Assembly (NCBI RefSeq): GCF_004348725.1
Contig: NZ_SMKR01000030.1
Span: 1 to 52,103, forward strand
Origin: Kribbella turkmenica
GTDB taxonomy: Bacteria > Actinomycetota > Actinomycetes > Propionibacteriales > Kribbellaceae
Direction: 5' to 3'
DNA: 52,103 bases
Shown here: piece after piece, positions 22,477 through 30,722 of the stretch
Numbering within the stretch: the first letter of the stretch is position 1
How the letters are laid out: each line of letters starts with the position of its first letter
The notes under the pieces: model-generated
Told to the model about the DNA's origin: nothing
The model's input: the letters and a program-made list of their open reading frames with translations, nothing else
Database searches by the model: none
Translations under genes and position numbers: made by a program

Positions 22477-23714
22477 GACGTACTCGCGAGCTTGGTGTCG
22501 AGGGCGTTCGCGACCTGCTCGGGGGTCGCCTTGCCCTGGACGAGCAGTTGCAGCTGCGCGGTCGCCTCGACGTTGAGGATGTCCTCCGCCCGCTTCCAGG
22601 CGATCTGTGGCAGGTAGACGTTGCCGGCCCGGACGTCCTTCACGATCGGGGTGAGCGCCGGGTCGAGCTTCGGCTCGAAGTCGGTGGTGACGGTGATCGC
22701 GCCGGTCGCCTTCTGGTACAGCGCCATCGCCTCGGGCGCGTTCAGGTAGGTCAGGAACTTCTCCGCCGCCTCCGGGTTCTTCGCCTTCGTGTTGATCGCG
22801 TAGCCCGGGCTGGCGGCGCCGGCCAGGTAGGGCGTGCCGCCGTCGATCCTGGGGATCGGTGCCATCTCGATTTTCAGCTTCGGCGCCGCCTCGCGGACGC
22901 CGGGCACGTCCCACGGCCCGGCCACCATCATCGCGGCCTTGCCGGTGGCGAACTCGGTGCGGACCTGGTCGCCGGTCAGGCCGACCACGCCGCGAGTCAC
23001 CAGGCCCTCGGTCCACAGCCGCGACCACTGCGTCAGCGGCTCGACCCAGTAGTCCTTGAACTTCGCCGAGCCGTCGAAGATCTTGGTGTCCATCGTGCCG
23101 CCGTCGGCCGCGTTCCGTGCACCGAGGAAGGCCGCCAGTGGTGTCGACATCGCCTGCACGGACTCCAGGTACGGCGTGACGCCGGCCGACTTGAGCTTGT
23201 GGCACAGGGCAAGGAACTCGTCCCAGGTCTGCGGCACCGTGGTCGCGCCGGCCTTGGCCAGCAGGTCCTTGTTGTAGAGGATCCCGGCACCCCAGGACGC
23301 GACCGACATCCCGTAGACCGCGCCGTCCGGACCGGAGTACGTCGCCTGATTGAACTCCGGCACGTTCTTCAGGAACGGCTTGTCCCTCAGGTCGACCACG
23401 TGCTTGCCGTTGATCAGGTTGGTCTTGTTCTCGGCCGCGATGACGAACACGTCGGCCGCCGTACCGGCGAGGATCCGGGACTGCAGGGTGGAGATGTACT
23501 CCGCGACCGGCGGTGCGTTGGAGAACTCGACCTTGAGCCCGGGGTTCTGCTCCTCGAACTTCGCGATCACCGGTTTCATCGTCTCCTCCCCGTCCCAGGA
23601 GAAGAACGTCAGCTTGTTGTCGTCACCACCGCTCCCCGGCGTGCCACCACAGGCGGCCGGCAGGAGGGTGAGTGTGAGGGCCGCGAGTGCGGCCAGGGTG
23701 CGGCGCTTTCTCAT
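22473..23714 (-). CDS. Sugar-binding lipoprotein of the arabinoside importer
   Basis: A 413-aa family 1 extracellular solute-binding protein. It has a lipoprotein signal peptide with lipobox LPAAC and acylated C22, then a Gly/Ser linker. The mature protein shows LTFFSWDGEETMKPVIAKFE and ILAGTAADVFVIAAENKTNL. The ligand is presumably an arabinose-containing oligosaccharide, from the GH51/GH43 neighbours. ATG start at 23714 with GGAG upstream. It diverges from the LacI gene with only 20 bp between start codons, and their ribosome sites share the palindromic CTCCAGGAG. Confidence 0.95.
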   Translation of the reverse strand: MRKRRTLAALAALTLTLLPAACGGTPGSGGDDNKLTFFSWDGEETMKPVIAKFEEQNPGLKVEFSNAPPVAEYISTLQSRILAGTAADVFVIAAENKTNLINGKHVVDLRDKPFLKNVPEFNQATYSGPDGAVYGMSVASWGAGILYNKDLLAKAGATTVPQTWDEFLALCHKLKSAGVTPYLESVQAMSTPLAAFLGARNAADGGTMDTKIFDGSAKFKDYWVEPLTQWSRLWTEGLVTRGVVGLTGDQVRTEFATGKAAMMVAGPWDVPGVREAAPKLKIEMAPIPRIDGGTPYLAGAASPGYAINTKAKNPEAAEKFLTYLNAPEAMALYQKATGAITVTTDFEPKLDPALTPIVKDVRAGNVYLPQIAWKRAEDILNVEATAQLQLLVQGKATPEQVANALDTKLASTS

Positions 23715-23734
23715 CGCAACTCCAGGAGGTGTTT

Positions 23735-24805
23735 ATGGTTGGCTTCATGAAGCGTTCGGGGCGGTGGGGCGGGGAAGGCACCAAGCGAGAGACCACCGTG
23801 GTGACGATGGCCGACGTGGCGCGGTCCGCGGGGGTGTCCACGATGACCGTCTCGAACGTCATCAACGGGCGGCCGCGGGTCGGCGCGGCGACCCGGGAAC
23901 GGGTGCTGGCGGCGATCAGCGAGCTCGGCTACCAGGTCAACCTGGCCGCCCGGCACCTGCGCGCCGGCCGCACCGGAGTGGTCGGGCTCGCGGTCCCGGA
24001 GCTGGAACGCCCGTACTTCGGCCAGCTGGCCGGCCGGCTCGCCGACCGCTTCGAGGCGCACGGGCTGCGGATCGTGATGGAACGCACCGGCGCCAGCCGC
24101 GAGGGGGAGCTGGACGCGGTGGCCTTCTCCCGGCTGCGGATGTACGACGGCCTGATCCTCAGCGTGGTCGACATCGACCCGGCCGAGCTGACCCAGATCC
24201 GGACCGACGCACCGGTGGTGATGATCGGCGAGCGGGCGCTGCCGTCCCGGTTCGACCACGTGATGATGGACAACGTCGACGGCGCCCGGCAGGCGACCGC
24301 GCACCTGCTCGCGACGGGGGCCCGGCGGGTCGCGATGCTCGGCGGCAATCCCGAGTGGACCGCGAACATGCCGGCGCTGCGGGCCGAGGGCTACACCCTC
24401 GCGCACACCGAGGCCGGCGTACCCGTCGATCCCGAGCTGACCGTCCGCTGCCGGTTCACCCTCCAGGAGGGGTACGACGCGATCCGGTCGCTGCTCGATC
24501 GCGGGATCGCCTTCGACGCCGTGTTCGCGCTCACCGACGTGGTCGCGATGGGGGCGCTGCGCGCGCTGGCCGACGCCGGGCTGCGGGTGCCGGACGACGT
24601 CCAGGTGGTCGGCTTCGACGACATCGACGAGGCGCCGTTCCTCGTCCCGGCGCTGTCCAGCGTCAACCCGGGGCACGACGAGATGGCCGACATGATCACC
24701 ACTTCGCTCGTCGCCCAGATCAGCGGCGGCCCGACCGGCGACCCGCGGGAGGTGGTCGTGCCCGCCGTGCTGGTCCCGCGCGGCACCACCAAGCCGGCCG
24801 GCTGA
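23735..24805 (+). CDS. LacI family transcriptional regulator
   Basis: A 356-aa repressor. The HTH is VTMADVARSAGVSTMTVSNV with the hinge LAARHLRAGRTGVVGLAVPE. The periplasmic-binding-like core has VVMIGERALPSRFDHVMMDN, FALTDVVAMGALRAL and VVGFDDIDEAPFLVP. It should control the divergent arabinoside operon and respond to a sugar. The ATG at 23735 has AGGAGG 5 nt upstream but leaves 20 bp to the opposite start. Starts at 23747, 23798, 23801 or 23807 would restore a usual N-terminus and leave the palindrome GCTTCATGAAGC (23742-23753) outside the gene as an operator. Confidence 0.93.
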   Translation: MVGFMKRSGRWGGEGTKRETTVVTMADVARSAGVSTMTVSNVINGRPRVGAATRERVLAAISELGYQVNLAARHLRAGRTGVVGLAVPELERPYFGQLAGRLADRFEAHGLRIVMERTGASREGELDAVAFSRLRMYDGLILSVVDIDPAELTQIRTDAPVVMIGERALPSRFDHVMMDNVDGARQATAHLLATGARRVAMLGGNPEWTANMPALRAEGYTLAHTEAGVPVDPELTVRCRFTLQEGYDAIRSLLDRGIAFDAVFALTDVVAMGALRALADAGLRVPDDVQVVGFDDIDEAPFLVPALSSVNPGHDEMADMITTSLVAQISGGPTGDPREVVVPAVLVPRGTTKPAG

Positions 24806-24852
24806 CCGCGCAGTTGACCTCATCAGGGCTCCCGGGGGTGGGGTGGTGTCAG

Positions 24853-24870
24853 AGGTATATCGATAAACCT
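24853..24870. promoter_or_regulatory. LacI-type operator candidate with central CG
   Basis: AGGTATATCGATAAACCT is an 18-bp palindrome with 8 of 9 base pairs matching and the CG centre typical of LacI-family sites. It lies 48 bp after the LacI stop, in the gap before the convergent BON gene, with no obvious start codon nearby. It could be an auxiliary site for looping or a leftover of a lost promoter. Confidence 0.4.
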
Positions 24871-24933
24871 GACCAATCGGCAAGAGGTCGGACCTGACGA
24901 ATTTCCGGTTGCAAGGGGTGTCCGGACATGGCA

Positions 24934-24974
24934 CAGCCCGGCGCCGCCGCCGGTGGGGCGAGAGCGCCGGGCTG
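24934..24974. terminator. Hairpin between convergent lacI-type and BON genes
   Basis: CAGCCCGGCGC and GCGCCGGGCTG form a perfect 11-bp stem with a 19-nt loop. It lies 12 bp after the leftward BON stop and 128 bp after the LacI stop, so it can end transcripts from both sides. Confidence 0.65.
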
Positions 24975-24986
24975 GTTCGGGTGGGG

Positions 24987-25547
24987 TCAGCTGGTTGTCT
25001 GGGAACGCTTGCTGCGGCCCTTGCCCTGCAGTGTCGGTACGTCGCCCGGCTCCTCGTGGACCGTCCACTGGGCATCCACGTTCTTCACGCCCGGGATCCG
25101 CTTGACCGCGTGCCGGGCCGTCTTCTCCTCCTCGGCCAGCACGTCGCCGACCAGCGTCACGGACCCGGCGTCGACCCGCACCTGCACAGCGTGCGGATGA
25201 CTCACGCACCGGCCGAGCTCGGCCCGGACCCGGTCGTGCAGAACGGCGTCGTCCGCGGTCCGCCCGGTGACCCGGTAGCGGGCGGTCATCGCGATCCCGC
25301 GGCCGCGGTTCGTCATGTCCCTGGACAGGCCGGTCAGCCCGCCGTTCATCCCCTGGGCTGCATGTGCGGACCGGTCCCGGATCCGGGCCCGCCGCGCGCG
25401 GCCCCGGTCCGGGTCCATCAGGTACTCCGTCACCATCCCGGCACACAGGCCCGCCACGGTCAGGCCGGCGGACTTGAGGAACGGATGCCCGTGATCCTTC
25501 ACCGTGATGCCACGGCGCCGCGTCGTGCGGTCGACGATCAGTCGCAT
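24987..25547 (-). CDS. BON domain protein
   Basis: A 186-aa protein. A basic N-terminus and a weak hydrophobic stretch (FLKSAGLTVAGLCAGMVTEY) precede a single BON domain at about residues 98-168: DAVLHDRVRAELGRCVSHPH, VRVDAGSVTLVGDVLAEEEK and RIPGVKNVDAQWTVHEE. BON domains bind phospholipids and often appear in envelope stress proteins. No lipobox is present; membrane association via the hydrophobic stretch is possible. Start ATG 25547. Confidence 0.85.
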   Translation of the reverse strand: MRLIVDRTTRRRGITVKDHGHPFLKSAGLTVAGLCAGMVTEYLMDPDRGRARRARIRDRSAHAAQGMNGGLTGLSRDMTNRGRGIAMTARYRVTGRTADDAVLHDRVRAELGRCVSHPHAVQVRVDAGSVTLVGDVLAEEEKTARHAVKRIPGVKNVDAQWTVHEEPGDVPTLQGKGRSKRSQTTS

Positions 25548-25609
25548 CGTGTCTCACCCTCTCGATGGTCGCTCACCGTCCGGGTACCCAGCCGTGCGCA
25601 GGAGATTCG

Positions 25610-26587
25610 TCAGCGTCCGAGCAGCCCGGCGATCTCCGCCATCTGGTCGTCCCGCAGCGGCCCGAACTCCATCGCCCGCGCGTTCTCCTCCGCCTGCCCG
25701 ACCGTGCGGAAGCCCGGGATCGGAACGGTCCGCGGACTGCGGGCCCACAGCCAGGCGAGCGCTCCCTGGGCGAGCGTCCGGCCGTCGCTCTCCAGCACGT
25801 CGCGGATCGCGGTCACCTTCGCCCACCACTGCGCAGTGGGGACGCCGCCCTTGCCGAAGTAGCGCAACCACGACGGCGGCAGCGTCCGGATGTCGGCGCC
25901 GGTGGCCGGCCGGTTCGCGTCCCGGCGGCCGAGAAGGCCCATGCCCAACGGTGTTCGGTTGATGCTGGCCAGGTCGGCGCGTTCGCACAGCGCGAAGAAC
26001 TCGGGTGCGTCGTGCAGGACGCTGGCCTCGTGCTGCACGGCCGAGCAGTGCTTGCCCTCGGCAAAGAACTCCGCGCTGGCCGCCGTGTCGGTGCTCCACG
26101 CGTAGCTGCGGATCAGGCCCTCCCGGACGAGATCCTCGCAGGCCTCGCGCAACGGCAGCGCGACCTCGTTGCTGGTGTCGAAGTGAAGTTGGTACAGGTC
26201 GATGTGGTCCGTTCCGAGTCGCTCGAGCGAGGCCTGGACCGCCTTGCGCACGTACTCGGCCGACTGGTCCTGGTGGTGCATCACGCCGGTCGCCTCGTCG
26301 AACGTGTTGCCCCACTTGGTCGCGATGACCACCTGGTCCCGGATTCCCTCGAGCGCCTTGCCGAGCACGCGTTCGCTGTGACCGGCGCCGTACACGTCGG
26401 CGGTGTCGAAGAACGTCACCCCGAGGTCGACGGCCCGCCGGATCGCCCGCACCGACTCCTCGTCGTCCACCTCGCCCCAGCCCAGCGGCTCGCCGCTGGT
26501 GTTGGTGAACGGCCCACCGATCGCCCAGCAGCCGAACCCGACCGGGCTGACGTCGATTCCCACTCGTCCCAAAGCACGCTTCTCCAT
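25610..26587 (-). CDS. Aldo/keto reductase
   Basis: A 325-aa NADPH-dependent (beta/alpha)8 reductase. The catalytic tetrad is visible: Asp and Tyr in TFFDTADVYGAGHSERVLG, Lys in VVIATKWG and His in LYQLHFD. The cofactor segment is PIPGFRTVGQAEENARAMEF. The substrate is unknown. The ATG at 26587 opens MEKRALGRVGIDVSPVGFGC, standard for the family. It shares the strand with the BON and VOC genes, with gaps of 62 and 71 bp. Confidence 0.93.
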   Translation of the reverse strand: MEKRALGRVGIDVSPVGFGCWAIGGPFTNTSGEPLGWGEVDDEESVRAIRRAVDLGVTFFDTADVYGAGHSERVLGKALEGIRDQVVIATKWGNTFDEATGVMHHQDQSAEYVRKAVQASLERLGTDHIDLYQLHFDTSNEVALPLREACEDLVREGLIRSYAWSTDTAASAEFFAEGKHCSAVQHEASVLHDAPEFFALCERADLASINRTPLGMGLLGRRDANRPATGADIRTLPPSWLRYFGKGGVPTAQWWAKVTAIRDVLESDGRTLAQGALAWLWARSPRTVPIPGFRTVGQAEENARAMEFGPLRDDQMAEIAGLLGR

Positions 26588-26658
26588 GCTGCAACCCAAC
26601 CAGCCCACCGGAGGTCCGTCCAATGCATCTTTTCGATCGGTCTGATGCCTCCAGAGCA

Positions 26659-27051
26659 TCAATCGACGCCGGTGACGTTGCCACTGCCGTCGGTCGTATA
26701 GCGCCCCCTGGAGAGGTCGAGAACCACCAGGGCGTTGCCGAACGGGTCCTCGACCACGGCGCAGCGCCCGACCGGGATGTCGAACGGTGCTGAGACCAGC
26801 CGGCCGCCGCGGTCCACGATCTGCTCGACGGCGTCGTCGGCCGAGCTCACCAGCCAGCTCGGTGCGTAGTCGAGCCCGGTCGCCAGCACGATCTCGCTCC
26901 CGCTGTCAGGCAACCGCAACCCGGCCTGCCCGATCTCGTCGTTCCGCCACACGAGGTCGTGCCCCAGGGCGTCGCGGTAGAACGCGAGCCCGCTGTCCAG
27001 GTCGGGCACCCGCACCGTCACCGCGTCCACGGCACGAAGCAGTCCAGTCAT
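26659..27051 (-). CDS. VOC family protein
   Basis: A 130-aa glyoxalase/bleomycin-resistance-like protein: VDAVTVRVPDLDSGLAFYRD, LVWRNDEIGQAGLRLPDSGS and the C-terminal GRCAVVEDPFGNALVVLDLS, whose Glu could be a metal ligand. Function unassigned. It diverges from the MarR gene with 91 bp between starts. Confidence 0.85.
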   Translation of the reverse strand: MTGLLRAVDAVTVRVPDLDSGLAFYRDALGHDLVWRNDEIGQAGLRLPDSGSEIVLATGLDYAPSWLVSSADDAVEQIVDRGGRLVSAPFDIPVGRCAVVEDPFGNALVVLDLSRGRYTTDGSGNVTGVD

Positions 27052-27107
27052 GGTCCCAGCATGCCGCCCTGGGCGGTTCCGCCGGTCCGTCCGCCGCCCG
27101 ACGATCC

Positions 27108-27136
27108 AACAGAGCTTATATAAGTACTGTTATGAT
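27108..27136 (+). promoter_or_regulatory. MarR gene promoter with overlapping operator
   Basis: AACAG-AG-CTTATATAAG-TA-CTGTT (27108-27131) is a 24-bp imperfect palindrome with a perfect 10-bp AT-rich core. It touches TATGAT (27131-27136), a good -10 hexamer. The ATG follows the hexamer by only 6 nt and no ribosome site exists, so the transcript is probably leaderless. The dyad position is ideal for autorepression by the MarR protein. Confidence 0.65.
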
Positions 27137-27142
27137 TTCCGG

Positions 27143-27622
27143 ATGGACGATCCTACCGAGCAGAGTCAGTGGCGGGGCCTTCATCACCTGCTGGCGCGGA
27201 TGGACGCGGAGATCGCGCGGATCTACACCGATCGGCAGGTCGAGGGACTCAAGCCGAGCTTCGTGATGGAGCTGCTCCGGCTGCACGCCAGGGGCCCGAT
27301 GACGATCACCGAGCTGGCCGAGTCGGTCGGCCGGACCCACTCGGCGCTCAGCCAGAAGGTCTCGGCGATGCGCACGGCCGGACTGGTCCGGACCGTGCCG
27401 GGGGCCGACGCCCGGAGCAAGAAGGTCACGCTGACCGCCAAGGCCAAGGGCATCGTCGAGCTGCTGGCCGCCGAGTGGCGGGCCACCGAGGCGGCGATCG
27501 CCGAGCTCGAGGCCGAGCTGCCGTACCCGATGACCACGGTGGTCCACGACGTCGAGGAGGCGCTGGCCCGGAAGAGCTTCCACGACCGCATCGCCGAGAA
27601 GCTCGAGCAGCAGCAGCGATGA
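27143..27622 (+). CDS. MarR family transcriptional regulator
   Basis: A 159-aa winged-helix regulator: LHHLLARMDAEIARIYTDRQ and FVMELLRLHARGPMTITELA, the recognition helix THSALSQKVSAMRTAGLVRT and the wing VPGADARSKKVTLTAKAKG. It is followed by an MFS exporter gene whose ATG overlaps its stop (ATGA), a common drug-responsive pair. The ATG at 27143 was chosen because a good -10 lies 6 nt upstream, indicating leaderless expression. Confidence 0.94.
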   Translation: MDDPTEQSQWRGLHHLLARMDAEIARIYTDRQVEGLKPSFVMELLRLHARGPMTITELAESVGRTHSALSQKVSAMRTAGLVRTVPGADARSKKVTLTAKAKGIVELLAAEWRATEAAIAELEAELPYPMTTVVHDVEEALARKSFHDRIAEKLEQQQR

Positions 27623-28857
27623 AGGCCCGGCACGCGCTGATCGACCTCGAGCCGTTGCGCGCCTCCCCGGCGTTCCGGCGACTGTGGGCCGGCCAGGTGC
27701 TGTCGACGTTCGGCGGGCAGCTCGCATTCGTCGCAGTGATGTTCCAGGTGTGGGACCAGACGTCGAGTGCCGCCTGGACCGGCGCGGTCGGGTTGTCGCA
27801 GGCCGTGCCGCTGATCGTGCTCGGGTTGTTCGCGGGTGCGGCGGTCGACCGGTTCGAGCGTCGGCGGTTCTACCTGATCACGGTCAGCGGCCAGGTGGTC
27901 GTCTCGGGGCTGATGGCCGGTCAGCTGGTGATCGGTCCGGTGCCGGTCGGCGTACTGCTCGGGCTCGTCGCGGCCCAGGCCGCGTTCGCGGCCGCGGGCG
28001 GTCCGGTGGCCCGGACCGTGCTCCCGCAACTGCTGCCCCGGGAGCTGCTCGCCGGCGGGATCGTGCTCAACCGGATCGCCTTCCAGGGCGCGATGCTGAT
28101 CGGTCCGGCCCTCGGAGGGTTGATCGTGAACGCGTGGGGCGTCGGCGTCTGCTACCTCGTCGACTGCCTGAGCTTTCTGGCCGCCCTGTACGGCGTCCTC
28201 GGTCTGCCGGCCATGCACGTCCAGACCGTCGCCCGGCCGGGCCTGCGCGGGATCGCCGACGGCCTGGCGTTCGTGGTCTCGACGCCGGTGATCCGGGGTG
28301 CGTTGATCACCGATCTCGCCGCGACGGTGCTGGCGATGCCGGTCAGCCTGTTCCCGGTGATCAACGCCGAGCGGTTCGGCAACGATCCGCGGACGCTCGG
28401 CCTGTTCCTGACCGCGATCGCGGTCGGCGGGGTGGCGGCGTCCGTCCTGTCCGGGTCGTTCACCCGGCTGCCGCGGCCCGGTGTGGTGATGCTGGCCGGA
28501 TCCACCGGGTGGGGGATCGCGCTCGCCTGTTTCGCGTTCTCGCCGACCCCGTGGGCGGCCTTCGGGTTTCTCGCTCTCGCCGGCGCCGCGGACACGATCT
28601 CGGTCGTCTCCCGCAGCACGATCCTCCAGCTGCACACGCCGAACGAGCTGCTCGGGCGGGTCACCGCGGCCGAACAGATCGTCGGTCAGGCGGGACCCGA
28701 CCTGGGCAACCTCCGCGGCGGCCTGCTCGCCCAGGCGACCTCACCGCTGATCGCCCTGGCCTCCGGAGCCCTCCTCTGCGTCGCCGTCGTGGCCGCCGTG
28801 GGAGCGACGACCCCGGGCCTCCGGTCAGCGGCCGGTCGAGATCGCGCCGTCGCCTGA
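27619..28857 (+). CDS. MFS transporter (MFS_3/EntS-like exporter)
   Basis: A 412-aa major facilitator with 10-12 predicted membrane segments. Features: LRASPAFRRLWAGQVLSTFG at the N-terminus, the loop AVDRFERRRFYLITVSGQ and FQGAMLIGPALGGLIVNAWG. It resembles the enterobactin-exporter/macrolide-efflux branch, so export of a small molecule is likely. Translationally coupled to the MarR gene. Its last 33 bp overlap the convergent FGE gene. Confidence 0.92.
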   Translation: MKARHALIDLEPLRASPAFRRLWAGQVLSTFGGQLAFVAVMFQVWDQTSSAAWTGAVGLSQAVPLIVLGLFAGAAVDRFERRRFYLITVSGQVVVSGLMAGQLVIGPVPVGVLLGLVAAQAAFAAAGGPVARTVLPQLLPRELLAGGIVLNRIAFQGAMLIGPALGGLIVNAWGVGVCYLVDCLSFLAALYGVLGLPAMHVQTVARPGLRGIADGLAFVVSTPVIRGALITDLAATVLAMPVSLFPVINAERFGNDPRTLGLFLTAIAVGGVAASVLSGSFTRLPRPGVVMLAGSTGWGIALACFAFSPTPWAAFGFLALAGAADTISVVSRSTILQLHTPNELLGRVTAAEQIVGQAGPDLGNLRGGLLAQATSPLIALASGALLCVAVVAAVGATTPGLRSAAGRDRAVA

Positions 28858-29808
28858 GACCAGCGCAACCGTGCGGAAGCCGGCGTTCCCCATGGAGGAC
28901 TCCGGGGTGTTCGACGACCGGGCGGCGTTCCGGTAGCGGTTGCAGTACGAGTCGTGGCACAGGTACGAACCGCCGCGCATCACCCGGGCGGCGCCGAGGG
29001 ACGGGCCGTGCGGGTCCTCGCCCGGGGAGAACTTGTAGTACCGCGGGCCGAACCAGTCGGCGCACCACTCCCAGACGTTGCCGACCGTCTGCCAGAGGCC
29101 GTAGCCGTTCGGCTCGAAGGTCCGCACCGGCGCGGTCGTCAGGTGGCCGTCGTCCAGGTCGTTGCGCTGCGGGAACAGGCCCTGCCAGATGTTGCAGCGC
29201 CACTCGCCGTCGTCACCGATCAACTCCTCGCCCCACGGATACCGCGCGCCTTCGAGACCGCCGCGGGACGCGTACTCCCACTCGGCCTCGGTCGGCAGCC
29301 GCCGCCCGGCCCACGAGCAGTAGGCGACCGCGTCGTTCCAGCTGACGTGGACGACAGGATGGTCGTCCAGCCCGTCGAGGTCGGACCGGCCACCGCCCGG
29401 GTGCCGCCAGTCCGCACCCCGGACGCCGACCCACCACGGCGTCCCGGACGCCGGCCCCATCACGTCCTTCGGGTCCGCCTGCAAGGCCAGGTGGAACACC
29501 GCGGAGAACCCGAAGATCTCCGCCTCGGTCCGGTACCCGGTGTCCTCGGCGAACCGCGCGAAGTCGGCGTTGGTCACCGAGGTCGCGTCGATGCTGAACG
29601 CCCGCACCCGCACCTGGTGGACCGGCACCTCGCCGTCGCCGGGATTGCCGTCCCCGGAGCCGTCGCCCATCGCGAACACGCCGCTGTCGAGCCGGATCTG
29701 CTCGATCCCGTGCACGCCATCCGCAGGCTCCGGCGCAGGCGGCGGGATGGATTCGATCCCCAGCACCGGCCGTGACGGCGCGCAACAGGACGGCAGTTCC
29801 TCGCTCAT
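28825..29808 (-). CDS. Formylglycine-generating enzyme (sulfatase-modifying factor)
   Basis: A 327-aa copper-dependent oxidase that converts the cysteine of a CxPxR motif in sulfatases to formylglycine. FGE-sulfatase domain markers: GVFAMGDGSGDGNPGDGEVP, HPVVHVSWNDAVAYCSWAGR, RRLPTEAEWEYASRGG, VGNVWEWCADWFGP and RGGSYLCHDSYCNRYRNAAR with the active-site pair C284/C289. It closely resembles the Streptomyces coelicolor enzyme as I recall it. It carries its own CAPSR motif at residues 9-13 (after SC). No sulfatase gene lies in the window. Start ATG at 29808. Confidence 0.95.
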   Translation of the reverse strand: MSEELPSCCAPSRPVLGIESIPPPAPEPADGVHGIEQIRLDSGVFAMGDGSGDGNPGDGEVPVHQVRVRAFSIDATSVTNADFARFAEDTGYRTEAEIFGFSAVFHLALQADPKDVMGPASGTPWWVGVRGADWRHPGGGRSDLDGLDDHPVVHVSWNDAVAYCSWAGRRLPTEAEWEYASRGGLEGARYPWGEELIGDDGEWRCNIWQGLFPQRNDLDDGHLTTAPVRTFEPNGYGLWQTVGNVWEWCADWFGPRYYKFSPGEDPHGPSLGAARVMRGGSYLCHDSYCNRYRNAARSSNTPESSMGNAGFRTVALVSGDGAISTGR

Positions 29809-29836
29809 GAGCCCAGGATCTCAGATCGTCCCGCCG

Positions 29837-30697
29837 TCACAGCGTGGGCGGGCCCTGTTCGATCCGGCGGAGGACGGGCTCGAGGCGGTGGAAGTCGTCG
29901 CCGCTGAGGAGTTGGCGTTCGTCCCACCACGTGGCGCCGGCTTCGGCCAACGGCTCGACGGTGCCGCGGTAGTCCGCCGGGTCGCTGATACCGCCGACGA
30001 CGACGTCGTACGGGGTGCTCCGGTCGCCGCGCAGCTCGCCGAGGTAATCCATCAGCTCGCGGAAGTCGTCCACCGGCGGGGCGACGCCGTGGTTCGCGGT
30101 CAGGAACAGCGGTACGGCGCCGTCCCAGCGGGCCGCCCGTCGCATCGGCGTCCGGCGCGGCCAGTAGCCGGCGATCCAGACCGGCGGCCGGGGCTGCTGA
30201 ACCGTTGCCGGGAGCAAGGTCACGTCGTCGACCCGGTAGTGCCGCCCGTCGTGGTGAACCGTCTCACCGGACCAGTACCGCGTCAGCAGGTCGAGGCCCT
30301 CGTCGAGCATCTCGGCCAGCACCTTCGGGTCGGTCGCGGCGCCGAAGCTGCCGAACTCGTCGTCGATCGGCCCACCCAGGCCCGCGCCGAACACGACCCG
30401 TCCGCCACTCAGCGCGTCCAGCGTCGCGATCTGCCGGGCCAACTGCTCCGGCCGCCGCCGGGCGACCGGCGTGACCAGCGGGCCGAGCTTGATCCGGGAC
30501 GTCGCGAGCGCGGCCGCGGTCAGCAGCATCCAGGGGTCGCCGAACGCCTGACCCTGCCGTTCCCGCTTGCTGTGGACGACGTGGTCCCAGAGGAACAGGC
30601 CGTCCCAGCCCGCGTCCTCGGCTGCGGCCGCCACCCGCGCGACGGTCCGGGCGTCCGCGAAGTCACCGAAGTTCGGGATGTTGATCGAGAAGCGCAC
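29837..30697 (-). CDS. LLM class flavin-dependent oxidoreductase
   Basis: A 286-aa luciferase-like (beta/alpha)8 protein: MRFSINIPNFGDFADARTVA, GWDGLFLWDHVVHSKRE, IKLGPLVTPVARRRPEQLAR and LDALSGGRVVFGAGLGG. The group uses FMN or F420; F420 is usual in actinomycetes, but the cofactor cannot be told from sequence by eye. It lies 28 bp upstream of the FGE gene on the same strand, so the two may be co-transcribed. Substrate unknown. Confidence 0.92.
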   Translation of the reverse strand: MRFSINIPNFGDFADARTVARVAAAAEDAGWDGLFLWDHVVHSKRERQGQAFGDPWMLLTAAALATSRIKLGPLVTPVARRRPEQLARQIATLDALSGGRVVFGAGLGGPIDDEFGSFGAATDPKVLAEMLDEGLDLLTRYWSGETVHHDGRHYRVDDVTLLPATVQQPRPPVWIAGYWPRRTPMRRAARWDGAVPLFLTANHGVAPPVDDFRELMDYLGELRGDRSTPYDVVVGGISDPADYRGTVEPLAEAGATWWDERQLLSGDDFHRLEPVLRRIEQGPPTL

Positions 30698-30722
30698 GCC
30701 AGCATCTTCGCCGTTCCCGCTG

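Noticed and set aside
26406-26660. Possible frames opposite the 5' end of the aldo/keto reductase gene
   Set aside because: These are shadows of a clear gene with intact catalytic residues.
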